Positions 21,781 to 32,440 of a stretch of 64,000 bases of DNA are shown in pieces. Numbering within the stretch: the first letter of the stretch is position 1; each line of letters opens with the position of its first letter. Made by a program: the position numbers and the translations under genes. A model generated the notes under the pieces. It did no database searches. It was not told where the DNA came from and saw nothing but the letters and a program-made list of their open reading frames with translations. Location: the NCBI RefSeq assembly GCF_009727055.1, contig NC_052357.1, positions 14,359,376 through 14,423,375 of the forward strand. The letters run 5' to 3'. The stretch is from Benincasa hispida. Its lineage: Eukaryota > Streptophyta > Magnoliopsida > Cucurbitales > Cucurbitaceae.

Positions 21781-23062
21781 ATACATCCCTTGAAGAAAAG
21801 TTGGGTAATGATTAGCTATTAAATAAGTAATCCTTACCTAAAAACCAACAACTGTAGTGCATATTTTATTTCATTTTCATTTTGACTTATGAGATAGCTT
21901 TCAGTGGGCAATAATTATCATATGAAATCTGTGATCTAGAAAAACATAATCCATTTCTGTGCTCAAGTATATATCAGGGGCATTTACAATTTTAATAAAA
22001 AAAAAATAAATGGAAAATTCGGCATATGCCCCTAAATTTTACCTTTTTACAAATATAGCAAATGACTCACACTTGAAAATTTGATTACTATCTGATTTTT
22101 ATGTGATTATTATGTGATTACTATTTGATTTTTATGTGATTGTTATATAATTGTTATGTGATTGTCACAACTGTAATTAAGTCACACTTTTGGTTTCTTA
22201 AAATGTATTTGTCATACAATACAATTTTCCTATAAATTATCATATTAGTTGCAAAGTTAAGCATTATTCTTAAAAATTCTTGGAATAGATGTTAAATGTT
22301 TTTGGAATATGGGGTAGCCTGAGGGTGAGGAGTTGTATATAACTGTTGGAAGTTTTAGCACAATTATCATAAGCAATCTATTGTTTCATTAAAATCTTAA
22401 CAAAGCATATTGTTAATATAGTTTTATTAATATGAATTTTTACCATCAACTTTAATGTTTGAGGTTCGATCCGCCCATATAATAAAAAATAAAAAATAAA
22501 AAATAAAAAAAACACAAAACACAGACTTTGAATTAACAATATGCTTTGTTAAAAAAACACAAAACACAGAGCACAACCTATTTTGGTGATTAAAAAAATA
22601 TAAGGTTTGAATTTTTTGCAGTAAAATCGGAGATTAAGAATCTGTTTGCATTGACTAGAGAGAATTTTTTTGGAAAAAAAGTCATTTTATTTGAACTCTT
22701 TTAATAAAAACGATTTAAATCTAAGTATTTCAAAAGTTATTTTGAGTGGTTGTAAACACTTCATTTTTTTTTTCAAAACGACTTATTTTCAAAATTAATA
22801 CTTGAAAAATTAAACCAAACACAATTTGAAGCAAGTATTTGGAAGTGTTTATAAACTTTATTTTGCAAGTATGTTTTATTTAGTTTTTTCTTTTCTTTTC
22901 TGAAAACCTTTTGCTACCCACCTATTTTGAAAAGATTTTTTTTTTATTTGAGAGTAGATTTCATAGTTTAATTGGAAATTATTGTGGAAAATTTGGGTGA
23001 GGTATGTCGATATTGCTATTGATTTAGAGAGAAAAGGCAAATGATGAAAAATGGTGTGGGTA
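21781..23062. other. AT-rich intergenic DNA with repeat relics
   Basis: No gene. At 22080-22170 the words TTTATGTGATT and TATGTGATTGT repeat irregularly. At 22444-22465 a B-box-like GAGGTTCGATCCGCCC precedes an ATAAAAA run, perhaps a SINE tail. ACAAAGCATATTGTTAATA (about 22402) and its near-complement (about 22535) form an inverted pair, and AACACAAAACACAGA is duplicated near 22512 and 22556. Confidence 0.4.
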
Positions 23063-23069
23063 ATAATCA

Positions 23070-24995
23070 AGGATATTTGTAATACATAGTAGAATAAGAG
23101 AAAAAATCTAAAAATATATTACTATCTTTAAAATATTTACAAATATAGATGAGTTGACAATTCAATCTATGATTTTTTTTTTTTTTAATATCCAATTTCG
23201 CCCTCTCTTGTCTTATCTTATTTTCCATTTTTTTTAGTCTTTGTATTTTCTTTCTTTCTTCGATTTTTGCTTCTTCCCTCAATTTTTTCATTTTTTCATT
23301 TTCTTTTCTTTCTCACTTTTTGTTTCTTTTTTTTTTAATTTTATTCTTTCCTTTATCCGATTTTTGCTTCTTTCTTTTATTTTTTATTTTCTTTCAATTC
23401 CTCCTCTTTTTTTTCTTTCTTTTTTTTTCTTTTTTTAATTTTCTTTTCTTTCTTCGGTTTTTGCTTGTTTTTTTATATTTTCTTTCATTTCTCCAATTTT
23501 TGTTTTTTTCCTTTTCTTTTTTTTATTATTTTATTTTTTCTTTTTCCGATTTTTTGCTTCTTCCTTTTTTTTTTTAGTTTTTCTTTCATTTCTCTGGTTT
23601 TGCTTCCTTTTTTTTTCTATTTAATTTTCTTTCCTTTGCTTCTTCTTTTTCTTTTATTTTTAAAATTTTTCTTTCTTTTATTTGAATTTTTTCTTCTTCC
23701 CCTTTTTTTCACAAAAATTATGAGGTTGAGTTTCATACTCAATACTTGAAAGTACTCAATTCATAAGTGAATTAATACTAACAAGCCAATTATCAAGTTT
23801 GATTATTTATAACAAATAATAAATATAAATAGCAAATGAAAGTCTATCAGTGGTACCACTAATATTTTCTATCATTGATATCTTAATCTTTGATTATATT
23901 TTTATAGTTAATAGCCACTTATAGAAATCCATCATTGATAGCCAACTTAGTGAATTAATTAATAAAGTTGAATCTCGAACTAAAATGTAAGTAGAATGCC
24001 TAGAAGTTATCACTAATACCATGTTCATCAGTGATAGAAGCTATCATCGAAAAGAAAATGGATTTATATATGTTTGGGAAGGATAAGAAAGGGGCAAAAA
24101 GGTGTTCAATGGCTATGATTGATAGAAGGTACTACTGATAGCATGTTACCAGTGATAGAAGCTAATACTAGATGATAGAAGCTACCCGATAGCATGTCAT
24201 CGGTGATAAAAGCTACCCGATAGTACTTTATTGGTGATAGAAGCAACCACTGATAGCACCTTATCAGTAATAGAGAACTATCACTGATAGCATGATATCA
24301 GTGAGATCATTGATAGCATCTTATCAGTGAAAGAAGCTATCACTAATAACCACAATATGAGTGATGTTAGTGATATCGGTGATAGAACTTAGGTGATATC
24401 TATATATCGAGTTTCTTTCAAAGGTGATAACCGATTATAAAAGTCTATCAGTGATAGCGACTGATAGCTGCCATTAGTGACATCAGTGATACCCATGATA
24501 AAAGATTATTAGTGATAGCTATTGTGGTAATCAAAGTTGTTCTTCTTCTTTCAAAATTGATCACTATTTATAAATCTATCATTGATAGCCACTTATAGCC
24601 TTAAGTATTAATATTTCAAGATTGATTGCAATTGATGAAAGTGAATCAATGATAGCTACTGATAATTGATAGCAAATTAAAAGCTAATATTTCAAGATTG
24701 TATTATTTTTTCTCAAATTGAAAGCTATCACTGATAGCAACTATCATCGATAGCAATTGATAGAAGCTATCAGCGATAACAGCTGATAGCAACAATCAAT
24801 GACGTGGCTATCACTGATAGCTACTATCAATGATAGATTTTAATTTGAGAAAACCGGGAAGAAGCGAACAAAATGGTGGCTAGGCATGAGTTTTTTAGTC
24901 TTTTACCATTTTTTAATCTATATATGCAATTATTTTATCCTTGTACTATATATTCTATTATTTTGGGCTTAAATTCTATTTATGCAACTAGTCCT
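23070..24995 (+). mobile_element. Composite element, copy B, with 7-bp target duplication
   Basis: It starts AGGATATTTGTAATACATAG and ends ATTTATGCAACTAGTCCT. ATAATCA lies directly on both sides (23063-23069 and 24996-25002). The order matches copy A: AT-rich head ending in TTGCCC-type sequence, a polypyrimidine tract (about 23215-23710), the ATGAGGTTGAGTTTCATAC marker, a GATAG palindrome array (about 23840-24840), and a tail with TTTTAATTTGAGAAAAC, GGGAAGAAGCGAA and TTTTTAGTCTTTTACCATTT. No transposase frame was found. This is the best-delimited copy. Confidence 0.85.
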
Positions 24996-25119
24996 ATAAT
25001 CAAAGGTAATCCGATATCTATTTAGATCGAATCTATTTAGAGTGAGATCACGGATTTAGGAGTGGGGCCCACCATTAATTAGAATATTGGTAAATTGGAG
25101 AAAATTTCTAGTCCTATTG

Positions 25120-26527
25120 TTGCATGGTACACTTCCATACCTCTTCCCATCCAATGAATGACATGTGTCCATATTATGGCCCACCTTCATTTTAAATAAC
25201 GATTTCATCTTTTTTTTTTCGGTCTCTCATGTTTAATTTACATTATTTTTTTATAACTTTCACTCCCATCTTTAATTCATATATATTTTTTATATTCTTA
25301 ATTTTGATTTGTTTCATTTTCTCATTCTTTTTTCTTTTCTTTTTCTTTTTTTGTCACTCTCTCATTTTATCTTCTTCACCAATTTCTTCATTTTGATGTG
25401 TTTCATTTGAGTGCTCCATTTATCCAGCAAATCAGACTCCAAATACTTTATTTTATAATGTTGGCCGTCCAATGTTTCCATTTAATCAGGTATTTGTTAA
25501 ATAATTTAATAATATTTTTATTTTCAAATAAAGCCACATCATAATATCATTTTAAAACTCCATATTATTGTCAAATTAATTTATATTTATTATTGATGTT
25601 TGAATATTGGATATACATAGATATTCTATTCAAATTGGATTTCCAACCAACACGCTCCACGTTAGAACCACCATCCAATTCACTCAAACAAACACAACAC
25701 CATTCTCAAATGAGAAGAGTCAAGATGACTAAAATCAAATATTTTTTATATGTGGAGATATAACGTAGAAGTAGCAATATAATTTGTGAATTTATTATTT
25801 GCATATTAATGCTTTTTAATGAACTGTTGATTTAATTTGTGAAAAGAATTAATTTTTTTAAAAAAAATTATTAAGTTACAAATAAAAGTATCATAATGGA
25901 TAACCTAGTTATAAATAAAACATAAATATAATAATTAAATTGAAATAAATCATTATTCTTGCTAGTTTATTTTTAAAATACACGAAATAAATTAAAAGAA
26001 TGGTAAAAGGAAAAAAATAAAAATAGGAATGGAGATTGAAGTGTTGAAATTAGTTTGAAAATAAAAGTTAAAAAGAAAAAAAAAATATATAGGTGGTTAG
26101 AGATGAATAAGCCATATATTTATGTGTTCAAAGAATAAATAAAATCTTCTTTTCTTTTTATACATTCAAATAAAATGAAGAAATTGGTGAAGAAAATAAA
26201 AATGAGAGAGTGGAAAAAGAAAAAGAAAAAGAACCAAAGAAAAAAAAAAGGACTGGAGAGTTGGAAATCAATTTTAAGAAAGAGAAAATGAAACAAACCA
26301 AAAAATAAAAGTATAAAAAAATATAAATTAAAGATGAAAGGGAAAGTTGTTATGAAAAATAATGTAAGTCAAAGATGATAGAGAAAGTTGTTATAAGAAA
26401 ATAATGTAAATTAAACATGAGAGAGATAAAAAGAAAGAAATCTTTAGGTAAAATGAAGGTAGACCATAATAGTGACACATATCACTCATTGGATGGAAGA
26501 GATATAGAAGAATTCCATACAATGCCT
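25120..26527. mobile_element. Foldback element with about 270-bp inverted arms
   Basis: The left arm (about 25125-25400) and right arm (about 26165-26525) are inverted copies. Shared blocks include CCATCCAATGAATGACATG with its counterpart CACTCATTGGATGG, TCTCTCATGTTTAATTTACA, and TCTTCACCAATTTCTTCATT. The 750-bp centre is AT-rich and non-coding. Ends are close to GCATGG and CAATGC. No target duplication was confirmed. Non-autonomous Mutator-like or foldback elements look like this. Confidence 0.7.
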
Positions 26528-26533
26528 CGTTAC

Positions 26534-27286
26534 CTAAGAATGACAGATACTTCTAATTGTTTAGAGAATCGATATCAGATACGGATACGATACGGATACG
26601 TCTAGATACGTAATAGATACGCGTATCTGCTTCCAAATACGTGAAGGGATACGTGGGTCAATTTTTTTTAAGCCCAACCCACAACCTAGAGAGATTTTAA
26701 AATCATCAAAAATCATTTTTTTTTCATTTTTAAAATCACTCAAAAACACACTTTTAATTCCTCAAAATTAATTTATTTTTCAATTTTACACTTTTAAATA
26801 CAATTTTCATATATCAAAATTAGTTTGAAGAATTAAACATGTTTCACAATGATTTTGAAAATGATAAAAGTGATTTCAACCATTTTAAAATCACTTCTAA
26901 ACATAAAAGTCTAAGCAATCTAAAACAGAATAAATTTAAAAAAAAAAAAAAAACATAAAAAAAAAACCTGAAACATAATTAAATCTCCATTCTTTCCTTC
27001 TGTTTCACTATTTAAATCATGATTCACACCCCCTTTATTCACAACTTCATTCTTCAATCTTCATATTCTACTTCTTTCCTACCGTCTACTCTAGTTGCTC
27101 AACAATCACTTGACGTTATTAGATTTTTTTTCAAGTTTTCACTCTCTTCTTAAATATATTTTAATATAACTTAAAATAACTATTATAACAATTAACTAGA
27201 CATTATATATATATATATATANAAAATTAACATATCGTCGTGTCGTATCTATATCATGTATATATATCTGTGCCTCTGCTTCTTAG
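26534..27286 (-). mobile_element. hAT-like non-autonomous element, GATACG-rich (copy 1)
   Basis: Its ends are CTAAGAATGACAGATAC and GTGCCTCTGCTTCTTAG, flanked by the 8-bp pair CTCGTTAC (26526-26533) and CTTGTTAC (27287-27294). It is the reverse complement of 45952-46870 along most of its length, including CTCTAGTTGCTCAACAATCA and the GATACG/CGTATC iterations near the ends. An 8-bp duplication points to the hAT superfamily. No transposase is present. One ambiguous base (N) is at 27222. Confidence 0.8.
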
Positions 27287-27294
27287 CTTGTTAC

Positions 27295-28306
27295 CATTGG
27301 ATTGGAAAATAAATTGAATGATAAAATTGAATAAACATTTCAAGACTTGCAAGTAGTAGCTTAAGAAACACCACGTTTGTACCTTCCAACTAGTAGTGGC
27401 TCGAATTATATCGAAGGGAAAATGGAAGCTCAGATAGCAAATAATAATTTATGAAAAAAAAAAAAAAAAAAAAAAAAAAAAGACCTGAATTGAATTGTAT
27501 TTGTTTAAAGATATAATATAAAGTGTACGGGTATTCGGAAATGATCATAAACAATAATATCAGTTCAATTATAAACTATTAGAAGATTATTTTGGTCCAA
27601 GAATTTGGATTTGGGTTTCCCTTTCTTCTTTTGCAAGATTCTTTAAGATTTTCATAATAATGGAATGTGATTTAAAACAATGAGCTAACTAGAGTATATG
27701 ACAGAATTTTTAGGAAAGCTACTTTTAAAGCTCATAGGTAGTTTAGAACGTGAGAAAAAAATTGAAAAGTGATTCTCTGAGAATTACTTTGTCCTCCCAA
27801 AATCAATCCCAGACAAACACTTTGGCCCTTCACTTTATTGATACTTAACCAGTGAGAAAGATCCACCATTAGATACTTAACCATTTTTCTAAGAAATTGA
27901 TTTCATGTGTTTCACTCAAAATCACTTTCTTCTAAAACTCATTCTTTAAAAGGTGGTTATTTTTTTTCCCAAGAGTAAACTCTTGAAAGGTCAATCCAAA
28001 TACATTGAAATGATGATTTCGATTATACTATATATCTCTGGACTTTGGGATAGTTTTCAATTTGGATCTAATTTTGTCTTGTAAGGTTCGGCCACTAAAC
28101 CACAACTAATTAATCGATTGAATCTAGTTAAAAAAAATTTAGTAAGTGTTTTGACTTCTAGTTCATGTAAATTACGCGGTTTGATGGATTATATATTGTG
28201 CAAAAGGGGAAGAGTTTTACACACAAGTGTTGACGCCATTACTAGCTATAGCTAGACTCCAAAAAAGTCCATTTTTCTCCACCTTCAGATCTCAGAAAAC
28301 AGTTCC
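27295..28306. other. Upstream region of the NLR gene
   Basis: Intergenic, no gene or clear transposon. An adenine run of about 28 bases lies at 27454-27481, a likely retroposon tail or assembly-sensitive homopolymer. Confidence 0.4.
28151..28196 (+). promoter_or_regulatory. Candidate core promoter of the NLR gene
   Basis: A TATA-like TATATAT lies at 28190-28196, about 110 bp before the start codon, and a W-box core TTGACT (WRKY site) at 28151-28156. Both motifs are short and expected by chance in such DNA, so this is only a candidate. Confidence 0.25.
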
Positions 28307-31300
28307 ATGGCTGAAGGAATTCTGTTCAATCTTGCTGGGGAGATCATTAAGAAACTAAGCTCTCTAGCTTTTCAACAACTTGGAATGCTATGGGGAGTCA
28401 ACGATGATCTTACCAAACTCACCAGCTCTGTTTCAGCCATCAAGGCTGTACTTCTTGATGCCGAAGAACGTCAAACTGGAAGTAATTCTCTACAGGATTG
28501 GCTCGGAAAACTGAAAGAAGCTCTTTATGATGCGGAAGATGTACTTGATGAAATCTCTTATGAGGCTCTACATCGAGAAGTGATGACTGCAGGAAAAAAA
28601 GCCAAGCAAGTAAGGATCTTCTTCTCTAAATCTAATCCAGTTGCATTCAATTATAAAATGGCACGTCAAATAAAGAATGTTAGAGAGAGGTTAGGAGTCA
28701 TTGCTGCTGAAAGAAAAGAATTTCATTTCGCTGAAATGTTTGGACAAAAGTTTCAGTATCCTCTGTTTGATCAAATTCATATTGGGGCAGAGACTCGCTC
28801 TAAATCAAATAATGAAGAGGTGATTGGAAGGGATGGTCATAAGAGAGTAATAAAAGACCTTTTACAAGATATGAAAGTCAAACACAATATTTCATTCATA
28901 GCAATAGTTGGAATGGGTGGAATAGGCAAGACAACGCTAGCTAGATCCCTCTTCAATGATGCACAGGTATCCAAATATTTTGATCTAAAAATTTGGGTTT
29001 GGGTTTCTCAAAATTTTGAAGTAAAAATAGTAATGGAAAAAATTATAGAATCCATAACTGAGAGTCGTCCTAATGTACAAGGGATGGAATCTTTACAAAA
29101 CCAGCTTCAAAAAATGATCCAAGGAAAGAAATACTTGTTGGTTATGGATGATATATGGAATGAAAGTGAACAAAAATGGTTTGATTTGAAAAACTTGTTA
29201 ATGGGTGGTGCGAGAGGGAGTAAGATTATGATCACAAAGCGTGACAGTACACTAGCAGTAGAGATCTCAAACATGACCAATTTGATCACTCTAAAGGGCC
29301 TATCCGAGTGTAATTCTTGGTCATTGTTGAAAAGAGTGGCATTTATGGATGGTATAGAGCCTACAAATCCGAAATTCATAAAAGTAGGAAAAGAAATTGT
29401 AGTGAAATGTGGAGGCGTTCCTCTTATAATAAGGCATATAGGACGTTTGCTATACAACAACACATCAGAAGAAGAGTGGACATCCTTCAAGAACAACCAA
29501 CTTTCACGAGTCATCCAACATGATCAAAATATGATACCCATATTAAGATTGAGCTACAACTACCTTCCACCAAATTTGAAGCGATGTTTTGCTTATTCAT
29601 CCCTGTTACTTAAACATTGGCCCATCCATAAAGATGAATTGATCCAACAATGGATGGCTCAAGGTTTCATCCAGGCATCTAATTGCGGTAAATCCATGGA
29701 AGATATAGGAAATGACTATTTCATGGAATTATGTTGGAGGTTTTTTTTTGAACATTCAGGCAGAGTCTCGGATTCTTATATTTTTGTGCATGATGTGATG
29801 CACGATCTTGCAAAGACGGTAGCAGGAAATGAATATGTATGTATAAGTTCAAAAAATAATTATGACAATGTTAGTGAAAAAACTCGTCATGTTTCATTTG
29901 ATCATAAAATAAAATCATGGTGGGATGATCTACCTACATTGTGCAAGGGTGAAGGATTAAGGACGTTTCTTCCATCATATTATCCTTATAAGGCGGTGGT
30001 TGAAGTCAATAAAGTTTCTTTGAATGCACTGTTTTCTAGTTTTCCACGTTTGCGAGTATTATGTCTAGGAGACTCAGAGATTAAAATAGTGCCAAAGTCT
30101 ATTGAAAAGCTTAGGCAACTTCGATATCTAGATCTTTCTGGGAATGAGAATATGGTATCACTCCCAAATTCTATTTCTAAGTTGCAACATTTGGAAACAC
30201 TCAATCTAAAGAGGTGCTTTGCACTAAGAGAATTGCCAAGAGGAACTTGCAATCTTGTAAATCTAAGGCATCTTTACCTACCTCTTTGTCTAACCTATAT
30301 GCCGGAAGGAATGGGGAAGTTGACTTGCCTACAAACATTGAGTTTCTTCGTATTAGACAACAACAGGGAGGATACACGTAGCAGCAAGTTAAGTGAATTG
30401 AATGGGCTGAAGGATTTAAGAGGGTGTTTAACTATTGATGGTTTAGATCAACTGAGATCTAATCCAAAAGAAGCCAGCAGCGCAAACCTAAAAGATAAAA
30501 AAGGTTTGCAAAATCTCCAACTGACATGGAACCTGAGCAAAGATGTAAAGTACAAAGCTGATGAAGCTGGTGGTTGTAGTGATGTAAAAGTAATGGAAGG
30601 TCTAGAGCCACAACAAAATGTTGAATATTTGAGCATTCATGGATATAGTGGAGCAAGATTACCGGATTGGATGTCTAGACCACTCTTGAAGTTAACTAGT
30701 ATCCGGATCCAAGAATGCCATAGATTGCAACATTTGACTCAGTTGAACTATCTTCCTAGTCTCAGAGAAGTAATTTTGAGAAGCATAATACCTGTTAAGT
30801 TCATAGACAAGAATGATCCCTGCCCTTCATCAGTGTTTTTTCCATCTCTCAAGACTCTGTGTTTAGAAAATATGCCAAACTTGAAAGGATGGTGGGAAAA
30901 GGAATCAACAGCTGGGTTGCGTCCAGCTTTTCCATGCCTTACTACGCTATCAATCTCCAACTGTCCCAAGCTAGCTTCCATTCCAGAACACCCATGTTTA
31001 GAAAATCTCAAGTTAGACGATGTTGGTCTTCAGATGATGAGTAGCATAGGAACCAGCTTAGACGCCTCTCAATCATCATCATCATCTTCCAGTTTGAAGA
31101 GTCTAAACCTCAAAAGAATCGGAGATCTCGAAAATCTACCCTGCAAATTACGGCAAAAGCTAACTTCTTTGGAGTATCTGCATATGGAAGAATGCCACAA
31201 TTTGGAGAAGTCGCTGTGTGACGATCATGAAGCCACACAATGGAATTTACTCCATAATCTCCGGGTGTTGTGGCTTTGGGAACTTCGAAAACTGGTCTCG

Positions 31301-31690
31301 CTCCCAATTGAAGCTCGCCATTGGACTTCCCTTCGATATCTAATCATAAGTAAATGCCCAAATTTGAGAAGCTTACCAGAATGGATCGGTTGCCTGGTTT
31401 CACTTCATTTACTGTATATTATCGACTGCCCTGAATTGAAGTCGCTCCCAGAGGAGATGCGGCAACTCAAATCTTTGATAGCCGGCTGCCCAGATTTAGA
31501 AGAAAGATGCAAAGAGGGAGGTGAGGATTGGCCTAAAATTTCACACGTCCCCCATTTTTCCAAGTATTTTTACTATTTCGAGAGGGGCCAAGACCAAGAC
31601 CACGGCACTGCTAACACTGCCCACGCTTCTTCATCTTCAGGTATTCATTCTTCTCATAATTCCTTTTCTTCCTACAAAAATATACCTTAA
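28307..31690 (+). CDS. CC-NB-ARC-LRR disease-resistance protein (CNL, RGA-like)
   Basis: Intracellular immune receptor of 1127 codons in one open frame. Residues 1-170 form an Rx-type coiled coil with an EDVID-like motif (AEDVLDE, 76-82). NB-ARC follows: P-loop GMGGIGKTT 202-210, RNBS-A FDLKIWVWVSQNF 225-237, kinase 2 KYLLVMDDIW 275-284 (the final W is typical of CNLs), RNBS-B GSKIMITKR 304-312, a GLPL variant CGGVPLI 368-374, RNBS-D LKRCFAYSSLL 424-434, and VHD at 494-496 in place of MHD. LRRs span about 570-1075. By family knowledge it binds ADP/ATP and triggers defence on pathogen sensing; the pathogen is unknown. The start is the first ATG (TCCATGG). Near the end, four residues present in the 17472 remnant are missing (LKSL-IAGCP). 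A donor-like GT follows TTCATCTTCAG at 31640, exactly where the remnant splices, so the last 16 or so codons may be intron read-through. Confidence 0.93.
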   Translation: MAEGILFNLAGEIIKKLSSLAFQQLGMLWGVNDDLTKLTSSVSAIKAVLLDAEERQTGSNSLQDWLGKLKEALYDAEDVLDEISYEALHREVMTAGKKAKQVRIFFSKSNPVAFNYKMARQIKNVRERLGVIAAERKEFHFAEMFGQKFQYPLFDQIHIGAETRSKSNNEEVIGRDGHKRVIKDLLQDMKVKHNISFIAIVGMGGIGKTTLARSLFNDAQVSKYFDLKIWVWVSQNFEVKIVMEKIIESITESRPNVQGMESLQNQLQKMIQGKKYLLVMDDIWNESEQKWFDLKNLLMGGARGSKIMITKRDSTLAVEISNMTNLITLKGLSECNSWSLLKRVAFMDGIEPTNPKFIKVGKEIVVKCGGVPLIIRHIGRLLYNNTSEEEWTSFKNNQLSRVIQHDQNMIPILRLSYNYLPPNLKRCFAYSSLLLKHWPIHKDELIQQWMAQGFIQASNCGKSMEDIGNDYFMELCWRFFFEHSGRVSDSYIFVHDVMHDLAKTVAGNEYVCISSKNNYDNVSEKTRHVSFDHKIKSWWDDLPTLCKGEGLRTFLPSYYPYKAVVEVNKVSLNALFSSFPRLRVLCLGDSEIKIVPKSIEKLRQLRYLDLSGNENMVSLPNSISKLQHLETLNLKRCFALRELPRGTCNLVNLRHLYLPLCLTYMPEGMGKLTCLQTLSFFVLDNNREDTRSSKLSELNGLKDLRGCLTIDGLDQLRSNPKEASSANLKDKKGLQNLQLTWNLSKDVKYKADEAGGCSDVKVMEGLEPQQNVEYLSIHGYSGARLPDWMSRPLLKLTSIRIQECHRLQHLTQLNYLPSLREVILRSIIPVKFIDKNDPCPSSVFFPSLKTLCLENMPNLKGWWEKESTAGLRPAFPCLTTLSISNCPKLASIPEHPCLENLKLDDVGLQMMSSIGTSLDASQSSSSSSSLKSLNLKRIGDLENLPCKLRQKLTSLEYLHMEECHNLEKSLCDDHEATQWNLLHNLRVLWLWELRKLVSLPIEARHWTSLRYLIISKCPNLRSLPEWIGCLVSLHLLYIIDCPELKSLPEEMRQLKSLIAGCPDLEERCKEGGEDWPKISHVPHFSKYFYYFERGQDQDHGTANTAHASSSSGIHSSHNSFSSYKNIP

Positions 31691-32193
31691 ATTTACATTT
31701 GGTTACCTCGATTTTGAATTTGATCCCAATGCAATTTAGTGTTCATTTTTCAAAATGTTTTTGTAATCTATAAATTATTATTGAAAAACTAGACGATAAT
31801 AAAGATAAATAACTTATGCAGCTTACGGAAGTGACATAATGTTTATAAACTTTTGGATCTGCAGACATGACCTTATTTATCCATATACGTCCATAAGTAT
31901 CCACATCCACATCGATATTCAACATATATAAGGGGTAGAAGCAAAGAATGAAAAATGGAGAAAAATGAAACTGTTAGTCACCAACATGTTCCTGGTATGA
32001 AAATTCTACTTAACTTTTTTTTTCCTTTTAATTTAATTAGTTTATACGTTTTAAATCTACCTTTAAATATTCCCGCCCCGATCAAGACAGGGAATCTCCG
32101 ATTTGACTGAGGATGGAGGTCAAATCAAGGATCCTAACCGGGTCCTCGGTCGAAGACGGGGACGNAAATAAATATATTTATATATAATTATAT
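31691..32193. other. 3' flank of the NLR gene
   Basis: No second exon like the one at 17971 of the NLR remnant is visible here. A short GC-rich block at 32070-32164 (CCCGCCCCGATC, CGGGTCCTCGG, GACGGGGACG) ends at an ambiguous base (N, 32165) and looks like one end of a repeat truncated at an assembly uncertainty. Confidence 0.4.
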
Positions 32194-32438
32194 GGGACAT
32201 TTACAAATATAACAATCAGCCTCAAACTATTAGCAGAGATGACATAATGTAAAAAAAATTATAAATATGACAAAATTTAGATAGTCTATCAACGATAGAC
32301 CATATTGTTGGTAGGAGTCTATCAGTGATAGACCATATTGCTGGTAAGAATATATCAACAATAGAAGTCTATCGCGTATAGATTTGCCTATATTTGCAAT
32401 TTTTTTAAAATGATGTTATACACTTAGTTATTATCCCT
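32194..32438. mobile_element. Small GATAG MITE upstream of Copia-2
   Basis: It starts GGGACATTTACAAATATAAC and ends GTTATTATCCCT. Internally it has TATGACAAAATTTAGATAG, GTCTATCAACGATAGACC, CTATCAGTGATAG (32319-32331) and ATATTTGCAATTTTTTT. It is the same family as 18322-18552 and 20-250. It abuts the Copia-2 gag remnant within 25 bp. Confidence 0.65.
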
Positions 32439-32440
32439 AA

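Noticed and set aside
29107..31307. Minus-strand open frames of 60-135 codons
   Set aside because: They are antisense shadows of the NLR coding region.
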